Position numbers and translations under genes: made by a program | Origin: Chloroflexota bacterium | Lineage (GTDB): Bacteria; Chloroflexota; UBA6077 | Length of the DNA stretch: 10,448 bases | NCBI GenBank assembly: GCA_021788565.1 | Contig: JAJYKO010000113.1 | Location: 1-10,448, forward strand | Reading direction: 5' to 3' | The notes under the pieces: model-generated | Database searches by the model: none | Seen by the model: only the letters and a program-made list of their open reading frames with translations | Told to the model about the DNA's origin: nothing | Shown here: piece after piece, positions 1 through 5,921 of the stretch | Layout of the letters: every line of letters starts with the position of its first letter | Numbering within the stretch: the stretch's first letter is position 1

Positions 1-137
1 ATCCCCCTGGCTTTACGGTGGACGAGCCCGAGCAGAAGCTGGGCACGGGGCTGATGCTGCCGTCGTGGCTGGAGGCGGTGCGGCCGCGGATCGAGCGGAG
101 CCTGCCCCCGCTGCACGGGATGCGCCGCGTGGCGTAG
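1..137 (+). CDS. Glyoxalase-fold (VOC) ring-cleaving dioxygenase, C-terminal end only
   Basis: Only the last 44 codons are present, in the frame starting at base 3 and ending in TAG at 135-137. The peptide contains PGFTVDEP, then LGTGLMLPSWLE, and ends IERSLPPLHGMRRVA. From memory, this pattern (PGF.vDEP...LG..L.LP.W.E..R..IE..LPPL) is the usual C-terminus of VOC-superfamily extradiol ring-cleaving dioxygenases of the MhqO/MhqA/LinE type. These enzymes open catechol or hydroquinone rings using a non-haem metal. The metal ligands lie upstream of the window and cannot be checked. The gene lies on the same strand as marR, 87 bp before the marR start. The intervening promoter and operator suggest a separate transcription unit. 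The family call rests on the tail alone. Confidence 0.6.
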   Translation, partial: PPGFTVDEPEQKLGTGLMLPSWLEAVRPRIERSLPPLHGMRRVA

Positions 138-153
138 GGTGGCGTACCGCCGC

Positions 154-182
154 TTGACGGGGAGCTCCAGGAGGGGTATATT
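154..182 (+). promoter_or_regulatory. Sigma70-type promoter of the marR-ABC unit
   Basis: TTGACG (154-159) and TATATT (177-182) are separated by exactly 17 bp, close to the housekeeping consensus. A start site is expected near 189, giving a 5' leader of about 35 nt before the marR ATG at 225. The -10 box and predicted start lie inside the palindrome at 176-207, so a bound repressor would block RNA polymerase. An alternative pair, TTTACT (181-186) and TATACT (203-208) with a 16-bp spacer, would start transcription at the Shine-Dalgarno site and is less likely. Confidence 0.6.
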
Positions 183-207
183 TACTTGCGTGCGCAAGTA
201 AATATAC
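176..207. promoter_or_regulatory. MarR-type operator: perfect 15-bp-arm palindrome
   Basis: Left arm GTATATTTACTTGCG (176-190) and right arm CGCAAGTAAATATAC (193-207) are exact reverse complements around a 2-bp TG centre. AT-rich outer arms with an inner TTGCG/CGCAA core are typical of operators bound by dimeric MarR-family proteins. The site covers the -10 box and predicted start of the promoter at 154-182 and ends 17 bp before the marR ATG. The simplest reading is autorepression released by a ligand. The sequence shows the palindrome and the overlap; binding by this MarR is inferred. Confidence 0.8.
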
Positions 208-224
208 TATGGAGGGCTGTGACG

Positions 225-734
225 ATGGAAGGGCGGCCGCCGCAGGCGCCGTTAGCCCTGCAACTCGTGTTCGCCGGGCATTACCTCGACCACCTGGTCG
301 AACACCGCCTTGCCAGCTACGGCCTGAATCGTACCCAAACCATGATCCTCATCGGCCTGAACCACCGCGAGGGCATCAAGGTCCATGATCTCCGAGACCA
401 CGCCCGCGTCGTACCGGCGAACGTGACCCGCAGCCTTCAATCCCTGGAGCGACTCGGGCTCGTGGAGCGAAGACCACACCCGACTGACCGGCGCGCAAGT
501 GTCCCCTGCCTCACAGACACCGGCAGATGCGTCGCCGCCCAATTGAGCACCGAGGTCAACCGAATCTCAGAGGAGATCCTTCGGGAGGTGGAGCCTCAGG
601 ATCTAGCTTGCCTGGAGAAGGGGATGGCGGCGCTGAGGCGGGCTTTCGGCCGTCAGAGTCAACGCTCAGCGCTGTGGAAACTGGCGGCTGAACACGATCA
701 GACTGGCACTGCTGAAGAGGATCCCAGCGTTTAG
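225..734 (+). CDS. MarR-family transcriptional regulator
   Basis: A 169-residue winged helix-turn-helix protein. The recognition region reads KVHDLRDHARVVPANVTRSLQSLERLGLVERR (about residues 50-81). It is followed by the wing signature PTDRRA with D88-R89-R90, then LTDTGR. N- and C-terminal helices (about 8-40 and 105-145) would form the dimer interface. The ATG at 225 is chosen because GGAGGG (211-216) sits 8 nt upstream. A TTG at 186 extends the frame by 13 codons but lies inside the operator. MarR dimers usually repress adjacent genes and release DNA when bound by phenolics, quinones or drugs, or after cysteine oxidation. The next two genes are drug-type ABC exporters on the same strand, starting 97 bp downstream, so control of efflux is likely. 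There are two Cys in the mapped protein after the ATG (near residues 92 and 132), so redox sensing is possible but unproven. Confidence 0.9.
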   Translation: MEGRPPQAPLALQLVFAGHYLDHLVEHRLASYGLNRTQTMILIGLNHREGIKVHDLRDHARVVPANVTRSLQSLERLGLVERRPHPTDRRASVPCLTDTGRCVAAQLSTEVNRISEEILREVEPQDLACLEKGMAALRRAFGRQSQRSALWKLAAEHDQTGTAEEDPSV

Positions 735-831
735 GGAAGACGATAGGACAAACGCGCGATTGCTTGCCACTATATTCCTTGCGATACGGTTACCGACTGA
801 TAGCTGATTGCTAATTGCCGAGGACTTGCTT

Positions 832-2688
832 ATGAAATCACTCCGACGCGCCCTTCGATATCTGACCCCACAGTGGCGTACCGCCACCATCGCCTTCGTG
901 AGCCTGGTGCTGGTGTCCGTCTCCAACCTGGCGGCGCCCCAGTTCATCCGGCTCGCCGTGGACCAGGGCATTACCGGTCGGGACTGGACTGCCATCCTGT
1001 GGGCATCGGCGGGCTTGCTGGGGGTATCAGCTGTTAGGGGGCTGTTCACCTTCTTGCAAGGCTACCTCTCGGAGAAGACCTCCCAGGGCGTCGCCTACGA
1101 TATGCGCAACGACCTTTACAACAAGCTGCAGAACCTTAGCTTCAGCTTCCACGATCAAGCCCAGACCGGTCAGCTGATGACCCGGGTCACCAGCGACGTC
1201 GAGATGGTGCGTCAGTTCATCGGGCAGGGCTTCCTGCAGCTCGCGAGCGCCGTGTTGATGCTGATCGGCAGTTTCGCCGTGCTGCTCTTCATGAACTGGC
1301 GGCTCGCTTTGGCCTCGCTGATCATCATTCCCTTCATCTTCGCCGTCTTCGGCCGCTTCATCCGGACGGTGCAGCCCCTCTTCAAGTTGGTGCAGGCGAG
1401 GCTGGGAGCACTAAACACCGTGCTCCAGGAGAACCTCGCGGGGGTCAAGGTGGTGAAGGCTTTCGCGCGGGAGAGCTACGAGACAGAGCGGTTCGACAGG
1501 GCGAACGACGAGCTGCTGACCCAGAACATAACCGTGACGCGGGCCGTGAACACCACCTTCCCGCTCATCTTCTTCTTCGCCAACGTTGGGACCTTCATCG
1601 TCATGTGGTACGGCGGCAACGAGGTAATCGGGGGTTCCCTCTCCCTCGGCGAGCTGGTGGCCTTCAACACCTATCTCGGCTTCCTCATGATGCCGATCTT
1701 CATGCTGGGAATGCTGGCCGCCATGATGTCGCGCGCTGGCGCCTCCGCCCAGCGGGTGTTCGAGGTACTCGACGCCGTGAGCGAGGTCCAGGACAAGCCG
1801 GATGCCGTGCCTCTGCCGCCCATCGAGGGCCGGGTAGCATTCGACGACGTGAGCTTCCGATACGTGGGAGCCGAGCAGGACGCCTTGAGCCACATCAGCT
1901 TCGTCGCGGAGCCGGGCGAGACGGTGGCCGTGGTGGGCACCACGGGGGCCGGCAAGAGCACTATCATCAACCTGATACCCCGGTTCTACGACGTCCGTGG
2001 AGGTCGCGTGATGGTGGACGGCCACGACGTGCGGGATGTGACGCTGGAAAGCCTGAGATCGCAGATCGGCATGGTGCTTCAGGACACGGTCCTCTTCAGC
2101 GGGACTATTCGAGAGAACATCGCCTACGGTGTGCCCGACGCCGCCCAGGAGGAGATCGAGCGGGTGGCGAGAATCGCCCAGGCACACGACTTCATCCTGG
2201 AGCAGCCGCAGGGGTACGACACGCGCATTGGCGAGACCGGCATCGGTCTGAGCGGAGGCCAGATGCAGAGGATCGCCATCGCCAGGGCGCTCCTGCTGAA
2301 CCCGCGGGTGCTGATCTTAGACGACAGCACTTCGTCCGTGGACGCAGAAACCGAGTATCAGATCCAACGAGCCATGGACAGCCTGCTGGCCGGCCGCACC
2401 AGCTTCATCATCGCTCAGCGGATCAGCAGTGTGCGCGACGCCGACAAGATCCTCATGTTGGACGGGGCGCGGGTCGTCGCTCAGGGCACCCACGAGGAGT
2501 TGCTGGCCACCAACGGCCTCTACGGCGAGATCGTGGCCTCTCAGCTGCGGGACGACACGCAGCTAGAGCTGGTGCCGATTGGGCGAGGGAGCGACGGGGC
2601 GAGCGGGAGAGAGGACGGAGAGGTGCTTATCTCCCACTCTCCTACTCTCCCACTCTCCCACTCTCGACCGACGAAGGAGGGCAACTAG
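832..2688 (+). CDS. ABC exporter half-transporter, subunit with degenerate ATP site
   Basis: A 618-residue type IV (B-subfamily) half-exporter. Six membrane helices lie at about 18-38, 55-78, 134-154, 157-179, 243-262 and 275-300, followed by a nucleotide-binding domain (about 340-580). Motifs: Walker A GTTGAGKST (369-377), Q-loop Q417, signature LSGGQ (473-477), Walker B VLILDD (493-498). The residue that should be the catalytic Glu is Asp498, and the switch His is Gln529 (IIAQR). These changes mark the degenerate-site partner of heterodimers such as LmrCD, BmrCD and TM287/288. Its LSGGQ would complete the active site of the downstream partner. The ATG at 832 is preferred over TTG 808 because GAGGA (820-824) lies 7 nt upstream. 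Residues 584-618 are low-complexity and encoded by a repeat tract, outside the conserved domain. Substrate unknown; multidrug or lipid-like molecules are typical of the family. Confidence 0.95.
   Translation: MKSLRRALRYLTPQWRTATIAFVSLVLVSVSNLAAPQFIRLAVDQGITGRDWTAILWASAGLLGVSAVRGLFTFLQGYLSEKTSQGVAYDMRNDLYNKLQNLSFSFHDQAQTGQLMTRVTSDVEMVRQFIGQGFLQLASAVLMLIGSFAVLLFMNWRLALASLIIIPFIFAVFGRFIRTVQPLFKLVQARLGALNTVLQENLAGVKVVKAFARESYETERFDRANDELLTQNITVTRAVNTTFPLIFFFANVGTFIVMWYGGNEVIGGSLSLGELVAFNTYLGFLMMPIFMLGMLAAMMSRAGASAQRVFEVLDAVSEVQDKPDAVPLPPIEGRVAFDDVSFRYVGAEQDALSHISFVAEPGETVAVVGTTGAGKSTIINLIPRFYDVRGGRVMVDGHDVRDVTLESLRSQIGMVLQDTVLFSGTIRENIAYGVPDAAQEEIERVARIAQAHDFILEQPQGYDTRIGETGIGLSGGQMQRIAIARALLLNPRVLILDDSTSSVDAETEYQIQRAMDSLLAGRTSFIIAQRISSVRDADKILMLDGARVVAQGTHEELLATNGLYGEIVASQLRDDTQLELVPIGRGSDGASGREDGEVLISHSPTLPLSHSRPTKEGN
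2581..2665 (+). repeat. Octanucleotide tandem repeat inside the 3' end of the first ABC gene
   Basis: Positions 2631-2665 hold CTCCCACT, CTCCTACT, CTCCCACT, CTCCCACT and a partial CTC: 4.4 units of 8 bp, with one C-to-T variant. Just upstream, 2581-2623 is almost pure G/A with C, and can be read as degenerate 8-mers (GGGCGAGG, GAGCGACG, GGGCGAGC, GGGAGAGA, GGACGGAG). The two halves form an imperfect fold-back: GGGAGAG (2605-2611) can pair with CTCTCCC (2645-2651), and GGAGAG (2617-2622) with CTCTCC (2637-2642). The tract encodes residues 584 onward of the first half-transporter and ends 10 bp before its Shine-Dalgarno-containing junction with the second. The unit length is not a multiple of three, so changes in copy number would shift the frame. 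Confidence 0.9.
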
Positions 2689-2690
2689 CC

Positions 2691-4499
2691 ATGTTCCGAG
2701 GAGGACATTTCGCGCATCAGGCCAACCTGCCGGAGGGGCGCGCCACCGACAGCATGGCAGTTTCCAGGCGGCTGCTCGGCTACGTCGCGCCGTACAAGCT
2801 CCGGATCCTGGCGGTGCTGCTGTTCACCGTTACCGGTGCGGCCCTCGGGGCCGCCTCCCCCTACCTCATCGGGCGGGCGGTCGACGAGTTCATCAGCCGT
2901 GGCGACCGCAAGGGCCTCGCGATAATCATGCTTCTGCTGCTGGGTAGCTACGTCGGCGCCATGCTCTCGAGGGTGCTCCAGGGCTACCTGATGGGCTGGG
3001 TCGGGCAGATGGCCCTAGCCCGTATCCGCGGCGAGATCATCCGGAAGATTCAGCGGCTCCACATAAGCTACTTCGACAAGCACGACGCGGGTGACTTGAT
3101 GTCCCGCCTGGTCAACGACGTGGATACCATCAACAACCTGCTCAGCATGGGTTTGGTGCAGGCGCTGGCCGGATTGATGGGGCTGGTAGGGATAGTGGCT
3201 GCCATGTTCGCCCTTTACTGGCCGCTGGCGCTGGCCGCCAGCAGCGTGATACCGGTGATGCTGCTCGCCACTAACTTCTTCGCGGGGCTGGCGCGGCGCG
3301 CCTTCCGGAAGACCAGGGAGACCATCGGCGACGTCTCAGCCGACCTTCAGGAGGATATCGCGGGCATCAAGGTGGCCCAGGCATTCAACCGGACCGGGCT
3401 GAACCAGGCACGGTTCGCTCAGAGGAACGCCGCCAACAGGGACGCGAACGTAGGCGCCAGGGTCGTCACCTCCGCCTTCTCGCCGGCCATGGACATCCTG
3501 AGCACCGTCGCCACCGTCATAGTTGTCGCCTTCGGCGGCTACCTGGCGGCCACCGGCAGTGTGAGCATCGGCGTGGTAGTGGCGTTCCTGGGCTACGTGC
3601 AGCAGTTCTTCTGGCCAATCCAGCAGATTACCCAGCTCTACGCGCAGGCGCAGTCGGCACTGGCCGGCGGGGAGAGGATCTTCGACCTGCTGGACACAGA
3701 GGAGACGATGGTAGATGCCACCGACGCCAAGCCACTGCCGCCGATCAAGGGGCACATTGAGTTCGAGAACGTGGACTTCGCCTACGATCCGATGCACCCC
3801 GTGCTCCACGGGGTCAGCCTGGTGGCAGAGCCCGGCCAGACCGTCGCTCTGGTGGGCCCGACCGGTGCCGGCAAGACGACCGTAGCCAACCTGATCGCAC
3901 GCTTCTACGACGTTACGGGCGGACGGGTGACGGTGGATGGCCACGACGTACGGGACGTCACCATCGCTTCGCTGCGGAGCCAGCTGGGCATGGTGCCCCA
4001 GAACAGCTTCCTGTTCTCGGGCACAGTCGGGGACAACATCCGCTACGGCCGGCTGGACGCCACGGATGAGGAGGTGGAGGAGGCAGCACGCCTCGCCAAC
4101 GCCCACGGCTTCATTTCGCGCCTGCCGCAGGGATATGCGACGATGCTGGGCGAGCGAGGGGGCTCCATCAGCCAGGGACAGCGGCAGTTGGTTGCATTTG
4201 CTCGTGCCATCCTCGCCAACCCAGGGATCCTGATCCTGGACGAGGCCACCAGTTCCGTGGACACGCGCACGGAGATGCTGATCCAGCAGGCCCTGGCAGA
4301 GTTGCTGAAAGGGAGGACCAGCTTCGTCATCGCGCACCGCCTCAGCACCATCCGAAACGCGGATCAGGTGCTGGTGATCGACGACGGGCGGATCGTGGAG
4401 CGCGGTACCCACACCGAGCTTCTAGAGCGCGGCGGCCTCTACGCCGACCTCTACCGCCGCCAGTTCCGCGACGTGGAGATGGAGGCGGCCATGGCGTAG
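2691..4499 (+). CDS. ABC exporter half-transporter, subunit with catalytic ATP site
   Basis: A 602-residue half-exporter, the partner of the preceding gene. A soluble N-terminal tail (about 1-30) leads into six membrane helices (first two near 38-60 and 76-100) and an ATPase domain. Motifs: Walker A GPTGAGKTT (389-397), Q-loop Q437, signature ISQGQ (493-497) in place of LSGGQ, Walker B ILILDE (513-518) with catalytic Glu518, and switch His549 (VIAHR). Its Walker motifs pair with LSGGQ of the first subunit to form the working site. Its weakened signature faces the degenerate Walker site of that subunit. This complementary pattern strongly supports an obligate heterodimer. The ATG at 2691 follows the upstream stop by 2 nt and has AAGGAGG (2674-2680) 10 nt before it, so translational coupling is likely. 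The frame stays open upstream to 1605, but that stretch is out-of-frame reading of the first gene. Likely exports drugs or lipophilic compounds; substrate unknown. Confidence 0.95.
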   Translation: MFRGGHFAHQANLPEGRATDSMAVSRRLLGYVAPYKLRILAVLLFTVTGAALGAASPYLIGRAVDEFISRGDRKGLAIIMLLLLGSYVGAMLSRVLQGYLMGWVGQMALARIRGEIIRKIQRLHISYFDKHDAGDLMSRLVNDVDTINNLLSMGLVQALAGLMGLVGIVAAMFALYWPLALAASSVIPVMLLATNFFAGLARRAFRKTRETIGDVSADLQEDIAGIKVAQAFNRTGLNQARFAQRNAANRDANVGARVVTSAFSPAMDILSTVATVIVVAFGGYLAATGSVSIGVVVAFLGYVQQFFWPIQQITQLYAQAQSALAGGERIFDLLDTEETMVDATDAKPLPPIKGHIEFENVDFAYDPMHPVLHGVSLVAEPGQTVALVGPTGAGKTTVANLIARFYDVTGGRVTVDGHDVRDVTIASLRSQLGMVPQNSFLFSGTVGDNIRYGRLDATDEEVEEAARLANAHGFISRLPQGYATMLGERGGSISQGQRQLVAFARAILANPGILILDEATSSVDTRTEMLIQQALAELLKGRTSFVIAHRLSTIRNADQVLVIDDGRIVERGTHTELLERGGLYADLYRRQFRDVEMEAAMA

Positions 4500-4539
4500 G
4501 TGGGCGGGCTATTCCGGCTCCATCTCCTCTTCGGGACTA

Positions 4540-4576
4540 TCCAGGACTGCATCCACCAGGTGGATGCAGTCCTGGA
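4540..4576. terminator. Long perfect hairpin after the ABC genes, possible terminator
   Basis: TCCAGGACTGCATCCACC (4540-4557) and its exact reverse complement (4559-4576) are separated by one base. As RNA this gives a 17-bp stem with a 3-nt CAG loop, 40 bp after the exporter stop. No U-run follows; the downstream sequence is pyrimidine-rich and includes a tandem CTGGACCTCT (4572-4581 and 4582-4591). It may be a transcript-end or mRNA-stabilising hairpin, or a DNA palindrome bound by a protein. Its position at the operon end favours the first reading. Confidence 0.45.
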
Positions 4577-4618
4577 CCTCTCTGGACCTCTTCGCAGCCG
4601 CGTAGCACCAATTGCCTA

Positions 4619-4647
4619 TTGACTCGGCTCCTGCATGCCGCGACAAT
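4619..4647 (+). promoter_or_regulatory. Candidate promoter of the CAP-domain gene
   Basis: TTGACT (4619-4624) and GACAAT (4642-4647) are spaced by 17 bp. The -35 box is good and the -10 box matches consensus at 4 of 6 positions. Transcription would start near 4654, about 55 nt before the ATG at 4710. The hairpin at 4540-4576 lies just upstream and separates this unit from the exporter operon. Confidence 0.4.
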
Positions 4648-4709
4648 TACCTGTGCTCGGGTATTCCGCCTGAGTCCGCTCTCCACCCGTCCATCTCAGG
4701 AATCGTACG

Positions 4710-5519
4710 ATGCGCCGCTATTGTGTTCTCTTTGCACTACTGATGCTGGCCCTGCCCGTCGCGACCTACGCCGCTCCCGACGGCGTGTCCGTTCGGTTCC
4801 AGCTCGGCTTCGCCGCCATGGCGTCTCAGGTCCCCAACGTGGTCGGCACCCCGATAGAAAACGAGCACCACAGCGCGAACGGAGACGGGTTGCAGTTGAC
4901 CACGACGGGGCTCATGGTCTGGCGAAAAGCGGACAACTGGACGGCCTTCACCAACGGAAGCATGACCTGGGTGAACGGCCCTTACGGCGTCCAGGAGAGG
5001 TCCAACGACGCTCGCTTCCCATGGGAGTACGATGACCGTGGCCAGCAGATCGCCCCGGTCCAGGCCTCGGCGCTCGCGCTGCCGGACCCGGCTGCCAACC
5101 AGTTCGATGCAGCAGTCGAGAATGCCGCCCTGGGTATGCTGAACGCGAGCCGCGCTCAGTTTGGGGTGGCTCCCCTCGTCATGGATCCTACTCTACGTTC
5201 CGTAGCACGCGGACACTCAAAGGATATGGGCGACCGCAACTATTTCGCTCACGTCACCCCCGATGGCAAGAGTCCCCTTGACCGCATGGCCGCCGCGGGC
5301 ATCCACTACACGGCTGACGGTGAAAACATTGGCATGAGCAAAGGGATCCCATCGACCCTCGACGGAGTAAGAGCGAACCACAACGGCATGATGGCAGAGA
5401 CTCCGCCAGACGACGGCCACAGGGTGAACATCCTAAACCGCGACTTCGTGAAGGTCGGCATCGGCGTCTACCGAACGGCCGACGGGCGTGTGTACTACAC
5501 CTGCGACTTCACGAATTGA
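4710..5519 (+). CDS. Secreted CAP/SCP-domain (YkwD-like) protein
   Basis: A 269-residue exported protein. Residues 1-21 form a signal peptide: basic MRR, a hydrophobic core FALLMLALPVA, and a likely cleavage site after TYA. Residues 45-110 contain a segment with TTTGLMVWRKADNWTAFTNG and WVNGPYGVQER. I associate it from memory with Chloroflexota extracellular proteins but cannot name it as a domain. Residues 135-269 are a CAP domain: MLNASRAQFGVAPL, HSKDMGDRNYFAH, GENIG, MMAETPPDDGHRVNIL and a C-terminal YYTCDF. The putative cleft residues His169, His181, Glu205 and His237 are all present. Bacterial CAP proteins are extracytoplasmic; most have no proven enzymatic role. The ATG has CAGGA (4697-4701) 8 nt upstream. 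It appears monocistronic. CAP identity is secure; the biological role is unknown. Confidence 0.9.
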   Translation: MRRYCVLFALLMLALPVATYAAPDGVSVRFQLGFAAMASQVPNVVGTPIENEHHSANGDGLQLTTTGLMVWRKADNWTAFTNGSMTWVNGPYGVQERSNDARFPWEYDDRGQQIAPVQASALALPDPAANQFDAAVENAALGMLNASRAQFGVAPLVMDPTLRSVARGHSKDMGDRNYFAHVTPDGKSPLDRMAAAGIHYTADGENIGMSKGIPSTLDGVRANHNGMMAETPPDDGHRVNILNRDFVKVGIGVYRTADGRVYYTCDFTN

Positions 5520-5921
5520 GCTCCTGGAGAGGGGACAACCGCATCGGTTCCCGTCCTCCGTGCCCCCTCTTTGCTGGCTCTCCCGCTGGGCGCCCGCGCC
5601 ACGGGGACAACCTGGTAGAGTCGCGGTTATCCCACGGGCTCGGCGTGAAAACAGGCCAGCGTGGCGCCGTAGTCCACCACCTGAACCCGCGCCCCCGGCC
5701 TCAAACGGCATGGTTCAGCGTTGGGGTCGCAGTGCCGCTGAGGGCTCGGGAGGACGATGGGAGGGCGAAGCTCCTGCTGAGCCGCCAGTTTCCTACCGAC
5801 GTGGCGGCTCGCCGGGAGGCTCGCCCTCCCCGACTGTAACCCCATCTGCCCTCCCTCCTGAACCATCCCCCTCAAACCGTATTTCCGGCGCGGGTCTTGA
5901 GGAATAACCACCCAGCCACCA
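5520..5921. other. Intergenic region between convergent CAP and tex genes
   Basis: This 402-bp gap has no convincing gene. Near the CAP stop, AGAGGGG (from 5528) and CCCCTCT flank a small AACCG-CAT-CGGTT stem, a weak terminator candidate. GGGACAACC and GGTTATCCC (about 5608-5637) form a further short imperfect stem. A larger REP-like inverted repeat lies at 5759-5830. At 5870-5902, CCTCAAACC and GGTCTTGAGG form a bulged stem near the tex stop with no T-run. On the - strand, 5734-5627 reads as a 35-residue coding-like tail, described under findings. Confidence 0.7.
5759..5830. repeat. REP-like imperfect inverted repeat (28-bp arms)
   Basis: The left arm (5759-5786, beginning GGGAGGGCGAAGCTCC) and right arm (5803-5830, ending GGAGGCTCGCCCTCCC) are reverse complements at 23 of 28 positions, with a 16-bp loop at 5787-5802. 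One forward frame reads WEGEAPAEPP. I recall this as a common spurious peptide from dispersed GC-rich hairpin repeats in several bacterial phyla. No protein is supported. It lies between two convergent genes, where REP-type elements usually sit. It could help end or stabilise transcripts. Copy number elsewhere in the genome cannot be seen here. Confidence 0.7.

Noticed and set aside
186..224. Upstream TTG start for marR
   Set aside because: It would place the start codon inside the operator palindrome, without a Shine-Dalgarno. The ATG at 225 has GGAGGG at the right distance.
771..776. TATATT as a separate promoter for the first ABC gene
   Set aside because: No acceptable -35 box was found 16-18 bp upstream; TTGCTT and TTGCCA lie too close.
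1411..2187. Antisense reading frame of 258 codons in the first ABC gene
   Set aside because: GC-rich shadow of a well-conserved gene; His/Arg-rich with no recognisable domain.
2631..2665. CRISPR-like array
   Set aside because: The repeats are 8 bp and directly adjacent without spacers, so this is a microsatellite.
1605..2690. Long in-frame 5' extension of the second ABC gene (362 codons)
   Set aside because: The translated stretch is Arg/Gly/Ala-rich and overlaps conserved domains of the first ABC gene in another frame. The ATG at 2691 has a good ribosome site. It matters only for the frame-shift hypothesis.
3336..4412. Antisense reading frame of 358 codons in the second ABC gene
   Set aside because: Shadow of the ATPase domain; composition is not protein-like and no motif is seen.
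4619..5035. Plus-strand frame of 138 codons overlapping the CAP gene
   Set aside because: Arg-rich, lacks a ribosome site and overlaps the signal peptide region of a clear gene.
5488..5907. Plus-strand frame of 139 codons between the CAP and tex genes
   Set aside because: Pro/Arg/Ser-rich and contains the EGEAPAEP string from the hairpin repeat; no start signal.
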